Source: Pontederia crassipes (taxonomy: Eukaryota > Streptophyta > Magnoliopsida > Commelinales > Pontederiaceae). Taken from it: 64,000 nucleotides of DNA. The notes below the pieces were generated by a model, which did no database searches, was not told where the DNA came from, and worked only from the letters and a program-made list of their open reading frames with translations. Below, one piece after another: positions 9,661 to 21,103 of this stretch; position 1 is the stretch's first letter; every line of letters begins with the position of its first letter. The translations under genes and the position numbers were made by a program. Location of the stretch: contig CM060194.1 of the NCBI GenBank assembly GCA_030549335.1, positions 75,056,077-75,120,076 of the forward strand, given 5' to 3'.

Positions 9661-12600
9661 CAGAAGAAGTCTCCGATGCATTGGTTCTGAGTGTGGACAG
9701 TCCGACGGAATCCTGGATTCTGGATTCTGGAGCTTCATACCATTCCACATCACAAAAGGAGTGTATAGAAGATTACACTACCGGTAATTTTGGCAAGATT
9801 TATCTGGCAGATGATAAAGCCTTGGACGTTATGGGAAAAGGAAATGTGAAGATTATCACAGATAATGGGATAACTTGGAAGCTGAAGGATGTTCATCATA
9901 TACCAGGGTTGAAGAGAAATCTAATCTCGGTTGAACAGCTTGACACAGAGAGTTACACTACGATATTTGTAGGTAACACAGGGAAAGTCACCAAAGGAGC
10001 TATGGTGATTGCACGGGGCAGCAAGTTGGGTACTTTGTACAGGTCATCGAACACGAAGATTATTGCAGCAGCTGATTCGGATGATATGTCTGAAGTCTGG
10101 TATTGTAGACTTGGACATATGAGTGAAAAGTGGATGAAGGTTCTGCATAAGATGGATCGACTAATAGATCTGAAGTCAGTTGATGATGAACTTTGTTAAG
10201 GCTGTGCGCTACGAAAGCAGAGGAAAGTCACCTTCAGCAAAGTGCCAATGATGCCAAAGAGTAGCAAGTTGGAGCTTGTGCATACAGATGTGTGGGAGTC
10301 ATCTCCAGTTCCATCTCTCGGCGGATCACTGTATTATGTGACATTTATCGACGATTATTTCAAGATATGGATTTATTTTCTGAAAAATAAATCTAATGTG
10401 TTCTCTACTTTCAAGAAATGGAAGGCACAGATAGTGAATGAAATATGCGTCAAGATCAGGTGTTTGCGATCTGACAATGATCGTGAGTATGTGAATCAAG
10501 AGTTCAAAGAGTTCTACGAGAAACATGGCATCAGGATGGAGATGATAGTTCCGATGATGCCACAGCAGAACGGGGTTGTTGAACGGATGAATAAGACGCT
10601 GAATGAGCGTGCCAGGAGTATGAGGATCCATGCAGGTCTACCAAAGTCATTTTGGGTAGATGCCTACGTGATCAACCGCGGGCCATCAGTACCATTGGAG
10701 AACAAACTACCAGAGGAGATCTGGAGTGGTAAGAAGGTAGATCTTTCTCATCTGAGAATTTTTGGTTGCCTATCATATGTGCATATTGATTCTGCATGTA
10801 GAGACAAACTAGATGCTAAGTCTCAAAGGTGTTTCTTTATTGATTATGGTTCTGATGAGATTGGATATCGTTTCTGGGATAATGAGAACAGAAAAATTAT
10901 CCGGAAAAAAGACGTGATGTTCCATGAAAAGACCATGTATAAAGACAAGTGTGTTGCAGAATCTGGTAATGCAACGGTAGAAGGCAAGGCTCATGTGGAA
11001 CTTGTGGGAATTTCAGATGAAGATGTGGCCAGGTCCGAGAAGATTGTTCAGCAGGAGCCTGAGGTGATACAGGCTGTGCCGAGTACTCCACCCCATATCA
11101 GGATATTTACTCGGGAGATAAGACCACCTGAGAGGTATTGTCCTTCTTTGAATTTCATATTGCTAACTGATGCTGGTGAGCCAGATTGTTTCAGGGAAGC
11201 CTTGGAGGTTGATGATTCCTTTAAGTGGGAGTTAGCAATGCAGGACGAGATGAACTCGCTGTACAAGAATAATACTTGGGTGCTGGTGGAATTGCCTAAA
11301 CGAAAGAAGACATTACACAACAAGTAGTTGTGCAGGATTAAAGAGGAGCCAGATGGTGGCAAAAGGTATAAAGCAAGGCTAGTTGTGAAAGGCTTCGAAC
11401 AAAAGGAAGGTATTGACTATACTGAGATATTTGCACCAGTTGTGAAACTAACCACTATTAGATTGATGTTGAGTATAATTGCAGCTGAGGACTTACATCT
11501 TGAGCAGTTAGATGTAAAGACAGCATTTCTCCGTGGTGATTTGGAGGAAGATATTTATATGAAGCAACCAGAAGGCTTTCAGGTTCCTGGTAAAGAGAAT
11601 CTGATGTGCAAGCTGACCAAAAGCTTGTATGGTTTGAAGCAGGCCCCTCGGCAATGGTATATGAAGTTCGATAACTTCATGACTAGCATGTGATATGCTA
11701 AGTGTTTTTCTGACCACTACTGTTATATCAAACATTTTGATAATTGCTACATCATATTACTGTTGTATGTGGATGATATGCTTATTATATGTTCAGATAT
11801 GATGAAAATTAAAAGGCTCAAGGAATAATTATCAAGTGTGTTTGAAATGAAGGATTTGGGAGTCGCGAAGAAAATTCTTGAGATGGAAATTGTTCGGGAC
11901 AAGAAAGCAGGTACACTGAAGCTGACACAAAAAGCCTATGTTGAAAAGGTGTTAGAGAGGATTTCCATGCAAGATGCCACGACAGTGCAAACACCATTGG
12001 CGAGTCACTTCAAGCTTTCAAAGGAGCAATTACCCAAGACACATATGGAACGTGCACACATGCGGAAAGTTCAATATGCATCAGCAATAGGCAGTCTTAT
12101 GTATGTCATGGTTAGCACCAGACCAGACATTGCTCATGCAGTGGGAGTTGTGAGCAGATACATGTCAAATCCAGGGAAACAGCACTGACAAGCAGTGAAG
12201 TGGATCCTTCGGTATTTGAAAGGAACCAAAGGTATGTGCTTATGTTTCAGTAAAAATAATTTGGATATGAAGGATTATGTTGATGCAGATTTAGGTGATG
12301 ACATTGATAGAAGCATCACCGGATATGTGTACACCTTAGGTGGCACGGCGATAAGTTGGATGTCTCAATTGAAGAAGGTTGTTGCTCTCTCTACTACCGA
12401 ATCGGAATACAATGCCATGACAGAGGCATGTAAGGAGATGATTTGACTGAAGGGGTTCCTTGAAGAGCTGGACAAGAGGCAACCGAGTTCGAGTCTATAT
12501 AGTGATAGTCAGAGTGCAATTCATTTGGCAAAGAATTCAGCGTACCATGCCAAGATGAAGCACATTAGGCTGAAGTACCATTTTATCATAGATGTTCGAA

Positions 12601-12722
12601 AAGAGAAGACAGTGGTGCTTGAGAAGATTCGAGGTTCAGAGAATCCAGCTGACATGTTGACCAAGGTGGTGGTCACTGAAAAATTGAAGTTCTGTGCAAC
12701 CTCAGTTTCCCTCCAAATTTAG
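9661..12722 (+). pseudogene. Copia pol: protease, integrase, reverse transcriptase, RNase H (broken)
   Basis: One reading frame carries all pol domains. Protease: WILDSGASYHST near 9710. Integrase: the zinc-finger part with WYCRLGHMSEKW, then the catalytic core LELVHTDVWES...RSDNDREY...MPQQNGVVERMN. Reverse transcriptase: RYKARLVVKGFEQKEGIDY, LDVKTAFLRGDLEEDIYMKQPEGF, SLYGLKQAPRQWY and the active site YVDDM near 11768. RNase H: LSTTESEYNAMTEACKE and YSDSQSAIHLAKN. Stops interrupt it at 10197, 11325, 11691, 11826, 12186 and 12444. Several sit where the family has Trp, Gln or Arg, so they fit single C-to-T or G-to-A changes. The final stop at 12720 looks natural. Confidence 0.92.
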
Positions 12723-12802
12723 TTGTTGGGAGGAGCCGTCCAGAGTTCGGGTACAGGCAGGTGTAGCTCAATCTCAAGAAAATCAGTCTCCAAGTGGAAG
12801 AT

Positions 12803-13255
12803 TGTTGAAGTTAATTAGGTGGAGCCTGATTCTGGGCCTAATTAATTTGTTATTAGATATGGCAGGAAGAATATGAGAGATTGTAACTTTCTTGTAACCA
12901 TAATCTGGAGAGATTGAGTGGATATCATAACTACCTTATTTGTTAGATATGGAGTTATGGAGAATCAGGATAAGATATGCAGTTATCCTGGGTTGTTACC
13001 CAATACACATATCTGATAGCGGTTATGTACCATATATTGGGGGATCTGGATAATGTTTGTAGGACGTAAGAGTGAAACATCTGAATAGAGTGAAACTCTA
13101 TGACGACCGTGGACGCAGGAGACAATCTTCGAACCACATAAAATCTGTGTGTCTTTCTCTGTGTTGATTTCTTGTTATTCTTCCACTATCTGTTTATCGA
13201 TTTCTCTCAGACATCGATATTAACAGTAAGTTGATATTGAGGATATTCTGCAACA
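12803..13255 (+). repeat. 3' LTR of the copia element
   Basis: 453 bases, homologous throughout to 8385-8838 and preceded by the purine-rich CAAGTGGAAGAT (12791-12802), the usual plus-strand primer tract of this family. Differences from the 5' LTR are mostly transitions plus a scrambled stretch around 13060. Confidence 0.92.
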
Positions 13256-13262
13256 ATGGAAT

Positions 13263-13833
13263 GAGAGCCTCCCTAAAGTTAACTAAATTAAATTAAGAAT
13301 TATATAAAGTGCTAGGGTGATTGTGGGCATTAAATTAAATTATGAGTTTTTTATAAGTTCACCATTTATTTCTAACCAACAATATAAATAAGAAAATCAA
13401 AACACTATTAATAAATACAAAAATGAGCAATATTCAAAGCTCAACGAGAATGTTAATTATTCAACAATTTATTTTACTTTATGAGGGAAAATTTTGATGA
13501 GAGAAAGAAAATGATCAATGTAAATTTGTGAAACAACATTTTCTTTTCAAAGTTCAAGGAAAATTTTTAAACATAAAACTTTACGAGAGAAAGAAATATA
13601 CTGTCAACCATAAAGTAAATATGGCAACAGAATAAAAATAAAAATGATCAATGTAAATTATGCATAAGAAAAATGAGAAGAAATAATAATGCTAAGCTGC
13701 ATATATTTAAAATGTTGAAATTTAGTGCCTCTTAAAAATATTGTCATTTAATTGTTACCACAGGAAAAAAAATAATGCAATAAATTATATTTGTGGTAAA
13801 AAAAATTATGAACATATTAGTAACACAGACTAA
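13263..13833. other. AT-rich intergenic DNA
   Basis: No gene or recognisable element is visible between the copia element and the LINE fragment. The last 13 bases (13821-13833, TAACACAGACTAA) are the left target-site duplication of the LINE. Confidence 0.6.
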
Positions 13834-14138
13834 CAACAACAAAGCATTATCCTACTAGGTGGGATCGGTTATATGGATGATACGACGTCATTTCGCTCTA
13901 TTAGTAATCAAATATTTCGGTATATTATTCACCAATAGATCTTGCTCTATTAGTTCGTCAAGTGTCCGCCTTGGCCTCCTTCTCTCTCTTTTAATCGGAC
14001 TCCAAATTATTTGATCTACTCTTCTTATTGGCGCATTTAATGATCTTCTCTGAACATGACCAAATCATCTCAAACGATTCTTTACCATTTTCTTACTAAT
14101 AAGAGCCACTCCGACTCGTTCACGTATATGGTCATTCC
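13834..14138 (-). mobile_element. RTE-type LINE, 5'-truncated 3' end
   Basis: On the minus strand the fragment encodes the end of an RTE reverse transcriptase: NDHIRERVGVALISKKM, then NRLR*FGHVQRRS, NAPIRRVDQ and RRRPRRTLDEL. The Trp codon before FGHVQRR has become TGA. It ends in the characteristic tail, seen on the plus strand as CAACAACAAAGCATTATCC with TAGGTGGGATCGG. It is flanked by TAACACAGACTAA (13821-13833) and TAACACGGACTAA (14139-14151), a 13-bp target-site duplication with one mismatch. About 305 bases remain, a typical 5' truncation. Confidence 0.88.
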
Positions 14139-14151
14139 TAACACGGACTAA

Positions 14152-15409
14152 TGATGTATAAAAATTGATAATTGTAATATCTTAAATAGAGGTGTAAGGA
14201 AATTTTGACCGATCTGAAAAATTTATTCGATTCAAAGTTTAAAAATAATAATAATTTAAGAAATCAAATATGTTTAGGATGTTTTTTTTTCAAAACGAAC
14301 ACATTGAAGTAAGAGTCCAACAAAAAAATCATAGGAACTCGTAGAGCTCATGTCTATTTATTAGTTTTTATTTATATAATTAATTTATAAATAGTTAATT
14401 TTTTTATTATTAGTATCATAATATTTTATATAATTTGATATGTTACTATCGCATTATAAAACTCGAATTTAATAGTTATAGTACTATATATTATATTTAG
14501 TTTGAACTAAATATATTTATATTAATTTTAATTCATTATATATTTCTAAAATATTATTTTACTAAATATATTGTTATTATATATTATTATTTTAAATCAG
14601 ATATATTAATTTGATGAATTAACTTTCCTACTATAAATTTTTTCTTTCTTTTTTCCTTCTATCAATTATTATGTTTCTTTATTTTCTCCTATTAATTTTC
14701 ACACTCCTATAAATTGGAATTTTCTTTTTCATTAATTTTTTATTTTTTAATATTAATAATTTTGAAATTCAGTTTTAATATTTGCACTTTCTCTTATTTA
14801 CTTTCTTTTTATTTTAAAAAAATCGAATTGAACCCAAATTCTCATGAATTTTCGATCTTCTCGTTTCATCTCGATTTTTATTTTATCAAAATCGAGTTAT
14901 TATATGTGGGATCGTTCCATTCGATCTGATTCATAAGTCCTCAAAACATCGAATTTTATGTCCCCCATAAATGCACTATACGAGACGATGCATATTCTTA
15001 AAAGGCAGTAGTTAGATAACAACCGAAAAAAATGACAATGTCAATTTATTGTTAATTAAGCTTCTAATATTTCACATGTGCTACCAGGGGGCTTTTATTT
15101 TGAATAAAAATATATTACTGGTTCAGAGAACAAAAGATCTTATAAAATTTTTAGTATAATTTTATATCCAATAACGGAATTAATTTCTCAATTTGTATCA
15201 AGTAATCTCATGACTTCTTCTCAATAAAAAAAAAAAAAAAAAATCAAGGTGCCTCGCAAGTCAAAGTCAAATGTCTATGCGTCTTATCAAAGTATGCTTC
15301 TTTGACCATTTTCATATTCTCCTGCACCCAGTGGAATTCAAAATTTCTGGATACAAATAATCAACGACGATTGGTACCTAAAGTGATTCGATAGGTCCTC
15401 GAAATCGAT
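14152..15409. other. AT-rich intergenic DNA
   Basis: Extremely AT-rich with long T runs at 14640-14830 and a poly-A run at about 15226-15242. No coding or structural signal was found. Confidence 0.6.
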
Positions 15410-16370
15410 CAGGTCTATACTAATAGTATATTAATATTATATTATATTAATATTAAATTATTTTCAAATAGTATATTTATGTTTATTTTAAATAAAATTT
15501 TATATTTATAATATATGATGATGTATTAGAAAAAAAGATAATATATGATGATATATATACGAGAGAGAGGTTTAATTTAATAAGAAGAGAAATAATTTAA
15601 TTTGGTAATAAAAAATGAAAGATGTTAATTTGGTCTAAATTAATTTATTCCTCCTTATTCTATCAAATTGGTGGAATGAAAAATGTGATGTTTAAAGAGC
15701 TTAGCTATTCCACCCCAACCCTCTTAATTTAAATAAAAAATATAGCCAAACATAGTTTAACTAATTTTATTCTTTCATATTCCACCCCATCCCTTCATAA
15801 CCCTCAATCCAAACAGACCCTTAACCACATATAAAACGGAATCTTATTTTTTCAATTTTTTCGTAACTAATTAAATTGATAGAGTCATTTTTATTTTGGA
15901 TGAAGTAAAATTTAATAATAATGAATGAAGTAGTTAATGTGATAAAAAAAATTAGATGTGATGGATTAATTTTAATGAATGATTGAATAAAAAATAAATA
16001 TTATAAATATAAAATAGAATTTTATTAAAAAGTACAATGATTTTTTATTAATTTTTTTGTTAAAATACATTATTTAAATATACAAACTAACATTTTTTAA
16101 TGAAATAATAAATAAAATTATATTAATTATTTATTATAAATATTTTATATGTCATAGATAAATTATTTTATATAAGAAAGAAAAAAAAGAAGAAAATAGT
16201 AAAATAAAAAAAGAATTTGCAAAATAAAAAAAAATGAAACAATCGGTGGAACCAGGGTCATGATTTCACCCCAATAAATGCGTCACTATTTCACCTCAGG
16301 AATCGTACCTCCGTTATTCGGGGGAGCCAACCCTGTTCCAGGTTTCTCGACCAAACAAGCACATAGGAAA
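15410..16370. repeat. Composite AT-rich repeat, copy A
   Basis: It shares the same ordered blocks as 40750-41770: an ATATTAATATTA-rich start; GAAGAGAAATAATTTAATTTGGTAATAAAAAA; GTTAATTTGGTCTAAA; CTTAGCTATTC; TATAGCCAAACATAGTTTAACTAATTTTA; CTCAATCCAAACAGACC; then an AT-rich stretch ending GGAACCAGGGTCA...TTTCACC. The CCAAACAGACCCTTA block looks like the terminus of a hAT- or Harbinger-like MITE. At least two adjacent non-autonomous elements are probably present. No coding capacity was seen. Confidence 0.7.
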
Positions 16371-17593
16371 AAATGTCTAAAATTTTAAAAGGATCGTGAT
16401 AGGAAAAAAGGTAATGGAATTTGAAATCAAAATTCCCATTTGATAGGATAGAATTTTGTATAATGTTGGCAAGCATTATTACTCATGCCATGAAATTAAA
16501 GCAAATGAAAAATTGTTTTGTAAGATCATTGTCAAATTCAAAACCCCTCCAATTTAAAAATTTAGATCTCTTAATTGACATTTATTGCTTAAAATTTTAG
16601 AACACACCTCCAGACTCATGTTTTGCTATAATTGATTTCAGGATAAAATTAAAAAGAATAAAATATTAAAATTTGTATTATGAAAAAAGTCAATATATTT
16701 TTATTCTAGTAATCGTTTGATTTGAAGAGAAGAAAATTTAAAATATAATATTTTTTATTTAAAATATTTTATTATATATAATTGGTGTTCAATATCATAG
16801 TACTAAAAAAATATTTATATAATAATATACGATTGAATTTTTAAAATAAAGTACGGTTGGAAATTTGAAAAAAATAGAGAATAAGTATATTATTTTATTT
16901 TAGAATAATATGTTTATTCTTGTTAATGAATTAAAAATGATGATTTTAAAATTTTTAACATAATTTCACACTTTTCAAAATTTGACCGAAACAATCTTAT
17001 TATACTTCGTGTTTAACTATACCCTTAAAATATCGAAATATTTTTATTTTTATCCCATAACCAAATGTTATGCATAAAGTAAATTGAAAATAAAATAATT
17101 AATATGCGTGTGCGTCCATGATACAAAACTATGCACCTACCTGAAGATTCATGAAAATAAAAAAGAATTAATAGATCGCACTAGTATTACAAAAAATATG
17201 AAGTACAAAATGATAAAATATTACTTAAACAAAATTTTTTTTGAAACGTATAAGTTTTTAGTTATACCAAAATGAAAGTCATACATATTAGTATAAAATC
17301 GTACAGACGCATGAAATCCTATAAAGTTTATAACAATTTATCTAATTTTCGAATTTTTTAATAGAATTATAAGAGTTTAGATGATTTGACTTGTTTTGGG
17401 GAATCTAATATTTTTTTTAACGGGGCTCAATCATTTTAAAATATTTTGTTGTTGAAAGTCATCCAAATTTCAACTTACCTAAATGGATTTTTTTTTAAAA
17501 AAAAGCTATCATTTTCATAAATTAGATGTGCGGCATACGTCATGTAAGTGCCGTGTCGTTTGACATTATTGACTTAAATATTGGCATACTCGA
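16371..17593. other. AT-rich intergenic DNA
   Basis: No gene, promoter or structured element was recognised. It ends at the target-site duplication CTTGT of the gypsy element. Confidence 0.6.
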
Positions 17594-17598
17594 CTTGT

Positions 17599-19755
17599 TG
17601 TAACGTCCAAAAATCGCGCCCCCTGCTACGTAGGCGATCAAATTAATCCCGATAGCGTTACACTACATATTACTCTACTCACCTTGATCATTTAACAAAA
17701 TAGCTTATATGGCACTAATAAAATAACAATAAATATAATAGAGAACTTTGAATGCGAAAATTTAATAGTTGAAATGTCATGATGAAGAACTTTAATGCGG
17801 AAATTCACGATGTCTCACATTATAGAAAAATATGCTGAAGTTCATGATGTCTTTTAATATAGAAAATATGCGAAAACATAATAAGACTGATCGAAAAGTT
17901 CTATGAGCGGAAGAAAACATGATGTCTCTGAATAATAAAAATGATTAAACAGATATGTAGTAAGAAAGTTTGGAGCAGAAGTACCAGTCGTGTGCAACGT
18001 TTTTCAAGCTCTGCGCCCTCCACCACCTCATCAGTTGGCATTCTTACCTGTAAAATCCCAATGCAGGATAATAGAATACCCATGAGCAAAGATGCTCAGT
18101 AAAATAAAGATGGTGAAATAAAGATCAATGATGGACATGAAATCAATGTATTAAACTTTAGTCATATCAGTACTATGTTCTTTACTATAACAATGATTTG
18201 TCATTGTGTTACTCTGCTTTTACTTTACAATGTCTCTGTTATGCTATACAATACTTTACTTTACAATATCTCTACTTTACTTCACAGTACTTTGCTTTAT
18301 GTTACTTTACTTTGCATTGCTTTGCTGTGAGTGGTACTACATCTTTTATATTACTAAAATATCCTTAGAGTTTGTTGTCCTATGCGAGCTTGACTTTATT
18401 AGTTAGGATGCTAGATGTGCCTCTCTGAATCTCTAATGCCAGTAAGTCTATAAAGGGAAAAGGGGTGGGTGTTACTATCTCACCCAGTTCGAAAGGTAGG
18501 GAGAAGAATTCCTACAATCAAGGAACAGTGATTGGTTAATAGACCTGTATGCTCACTATCTCCTCAGCTAACTACTTGTCCCTCTGATATAATACTTTAA
18601 TCTTTAAGAGAAGGGGTATGACCTCAGCATCACCTTTCATTCGAGATACAGGTGGGAAAAGACCTGAAATCTCAGGAATAGTGGTCATTCAACACAGTAG
18701 CTTCGCTGTCCCCTCACCTAACTACTTATTCCTCCTCTACTTTAATCTCTGATCTTTGCTTTAACTTTGGGGGTGCCACATAGCAATCACATGTCTTTGT
18801 TCTTGCTTTATTTATCTGTAATCATTGTGAATCTACGATTTAGCATACAACTGAACGTTGGTCTTTGTACGATAGGATTCAGCCAGTGAAGATGAACTGG
18901 TCAGAATCTCAATTATGTTGAAAGTGGTTCAGTCCGATAAAAATCAGGTTTCATGGATCTTTGTAGAATCGGTCGACCGCTCCTGGTGGATCGGTCGACC
19001 GTTCATGGGCACCGGTCGATCGTTCCACTAAGATCGATCGATCGTGTTCTTGTTTAGGGGTCGTAAATCAGTCAACCGTCCGGGGTGTCGGTCGATCATT
19101 CATTAGGTTATGAAGATACGCACTGCGTATCGAATCGGTCGATCATTCCTTGGGACCGGTCGACCAATCGCAAGATCAATCCCGTCGGTCAACATTTAAA
19201 TCGGTCGACCGCCATGGTGAGGCCGATCGACCGATAAGGAAGAACTCCTATGAGTTCTGTACGCAGACCGGTCGACCGCTCCAGTGAGCGGTCGACCGGT
19301 CCCTGCGATAGAACAGAGTTGCCGAACTTTTCCATCGATTCCGGCGGCCTTCCGGCCGTCAATTGACGCCGACATCAATACGAAAGATGTAGGAAATTAC
19401 TTCAGGATTAAGATGGACATATCCTACGCAATCAATAATCATTATTTCATCGTCTAGGGATTTAGAACGCTAAAGGTACATCTTTCGTCGGAATTTCGAA
19501 TCTGCCGGTCGCTGTTTCTTCGTCCGGTCATCGCCGGATCTTTTCGCACGTCGAGGGGGTTTGAGGTGCACCGGAGAGGGGTGGTCGATTGGTACGTTCG
19601 CTGTTCGCCTCTGCTCTGCTCCGTCGCGCGTCGCCATTCGTCGATCGAGAGGAAGAAGAAGATAACGAGGGAGAAGGTCGGCCGAGGGTCCAAGGGGTCG
19701 CTAGGGCGCCCCTTGACCCTCTTATATAACCCCGGTCGACTTTTGGTCGGCCTTA
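17599..19755 (-). repeat. 3' LTR of the gypsy element (left copy)
   Basis: Homologous to 25012-26997 from the outer end to about 19660. The inner 90-100 bases (19661-19755) do not match the other LTR and contain TATATAAG (minus strand). The expected inner CGTTACA/TGTAACG terminus is absent. It also carries about 209 bases (18013-18221) that the right LTR lacks. Six exact GGTCGACC palindromes lie at 18966-19310. Confidence 0.85.
18965..19310. repeat. Dispersed GGTCGACC palindrome array in the left LTR
   Basis: Six perfect CGGTCGACC copies plus about eight one- or two-base variants (GGTCGATCG, CCGATCGACCG, CAGTCAACCG and others) are spaced 20-45 bases apart. The linkers are partly repeated too (TTCATTGGCACC, GCTCC). 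Confidence 0.9.
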
Positions 19756-21094
19756 TATGTCAGATCCTCCTTGAGGTTTGGTTCCTTAATTTGGATCACG
19801 TTGACATAGTCGTGCTTGTACATTCGGAGTAGGGAGACATGAAAGATATTGTGTACTCTTGAATAGGCTGGAGGCAGGGCTAACCTGCACGCTGAATCTC
19901 CAACCATATCTAGTATTTCGAACGGACCTACGTACCTTGGGCTCAATTTTTCTCATTTGCTAAAATACATTACTCCTTTGGTAGGGGAGACCTTGAGCAG
20001 AACTTGATCGCCCGCCTTGAACTTATGTTCTCGGTGCTTCTTGTCCGCATAGGCCTTCTGACGATCTTGAGCCGAATTCTTCCACTTCTTTATCAGTTCA
20101 ACTCTATCTATATACTCTTGCGTTTGTTTCTGTAATTCCGCGCTCAAGATCTTTTTTTCTCCCACTTCGCCCCAATATGCCGAGGAGCGACATGGGCGAC
20201 CGTACAGTGCTTCAAAGGGAGACATCTCTATAATAGCATATAAGCTATTATTATATGAAAACTCTATAACAAGAAGATGTTTATCCCAATTACTGTGCCA
20301 ATCCAAAGCGCATGCCTTCAGCATATCCTCTAAGGTTTGAATGGTTCTCTCCGATTGGTCGTCCGTCTGTGGATGGAAAGCAGTACTATAACGGAGCCTT
20401 GTCCCAAAGACATTCTGGAGACTCTAACAGAATATTGATGTGAATCTGGTGTCTCTATCGGATACGATGGCTGCCGGGATTCCGTGAAGTCTAACAATCT
20501 TCTGCACATATAGATCCATGAGACTTTCAAGAGATTGTTTCACCTTAATGAATAGGAAGTGAGTCGGTGCACTATAACCCAAATGACATTATTCCCCTTC
20601 AAAGTCCGAAGTAAACCTGTGATAAAGTCTATTAATATTTCTTCCCACTTCAGCTATGGGATGCCAAGACTTTTCATGGTTCTTTGTGGTTTTTGGTGTT
20701 CGATCTTACCCTGTTGACATACTATGCATTTGGAGACGTACTCTGCTATCTCCTTCTTCATGTCTGGCCACCAGAAATTTCTCTGCACATCTTTGTATAT
20801 TTTTTTACTCCCTAGGTGGATTGTGAACTCGAACTTGTGGCATTCATCTAGCACTTCTCTTCGGAGTTTAGGATTATTTGGTACCCATAGTCGGTCGCGG
20901 TACCTGATGCCACCATCCGGAGAGACTTTGAAATTTGTTGTATCCATACTTGTCTTTATCATCATACTTTGATACTTTGTGTCTTCTACTTGTGCTTTTA
21001 TGATCCTTCCTATTTTGTCTGATACTATGCGCTGCATCATCATTAGCGACACATCGTGCTTCACTCTTGGTGTCCATTTGAACAGTTCTTCCAT
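19722..21094 (-). pseudogene. Gypsy integrase region (broken, chromodomain missing)
   Basis: The zinc-binding N-terminus reads LDECHKFEFTIHLGSKKIY and DMKKEIAEYVSKCIVCQQGK (HHCC type). The catalytic core is degraded between about 20330 and 20650. The C-terminal part is recognisable: DWHSNWDKHLLVIEFSYNNS, EALYGRPCRS, then GVMYFSK and [38 protein letters not shown]. The frame ends a few residues after KEDLTY, where chromoviruses continue into a chromodomain. At least three frame interruptions are present. Confidence 0.85.
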
Positions 21095-21103
21095 GAGTTC
21101 GAA

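Larger units (their letters stand above)
8385..13255 (+). mobile_element. Ty1/copia LTR retrotransposon, full-length but inactivated
   Basis: A complete element of about 4.87 kb: 5' LTR (8385-8838), primer-binding site, gag-protease-integrase-reverse transcriptase-RNase H in the copia order, a purine-rich tract and 3' LTR (12803-13255). ATGGAAT flanks both ends (8378-8384 and 13256-13262). If the LTRs are extended by one base each (TT...AA), this reads as a 5-bp duplication TGGAA. The LTRs differ by roughly 10% by eye, so the insertion is old. One frameshift and eight in-frame stops break the polyprotein. The domain sequences resemble the Tnt1/Tork-type lineage common in plants. Confidence 0.93.
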
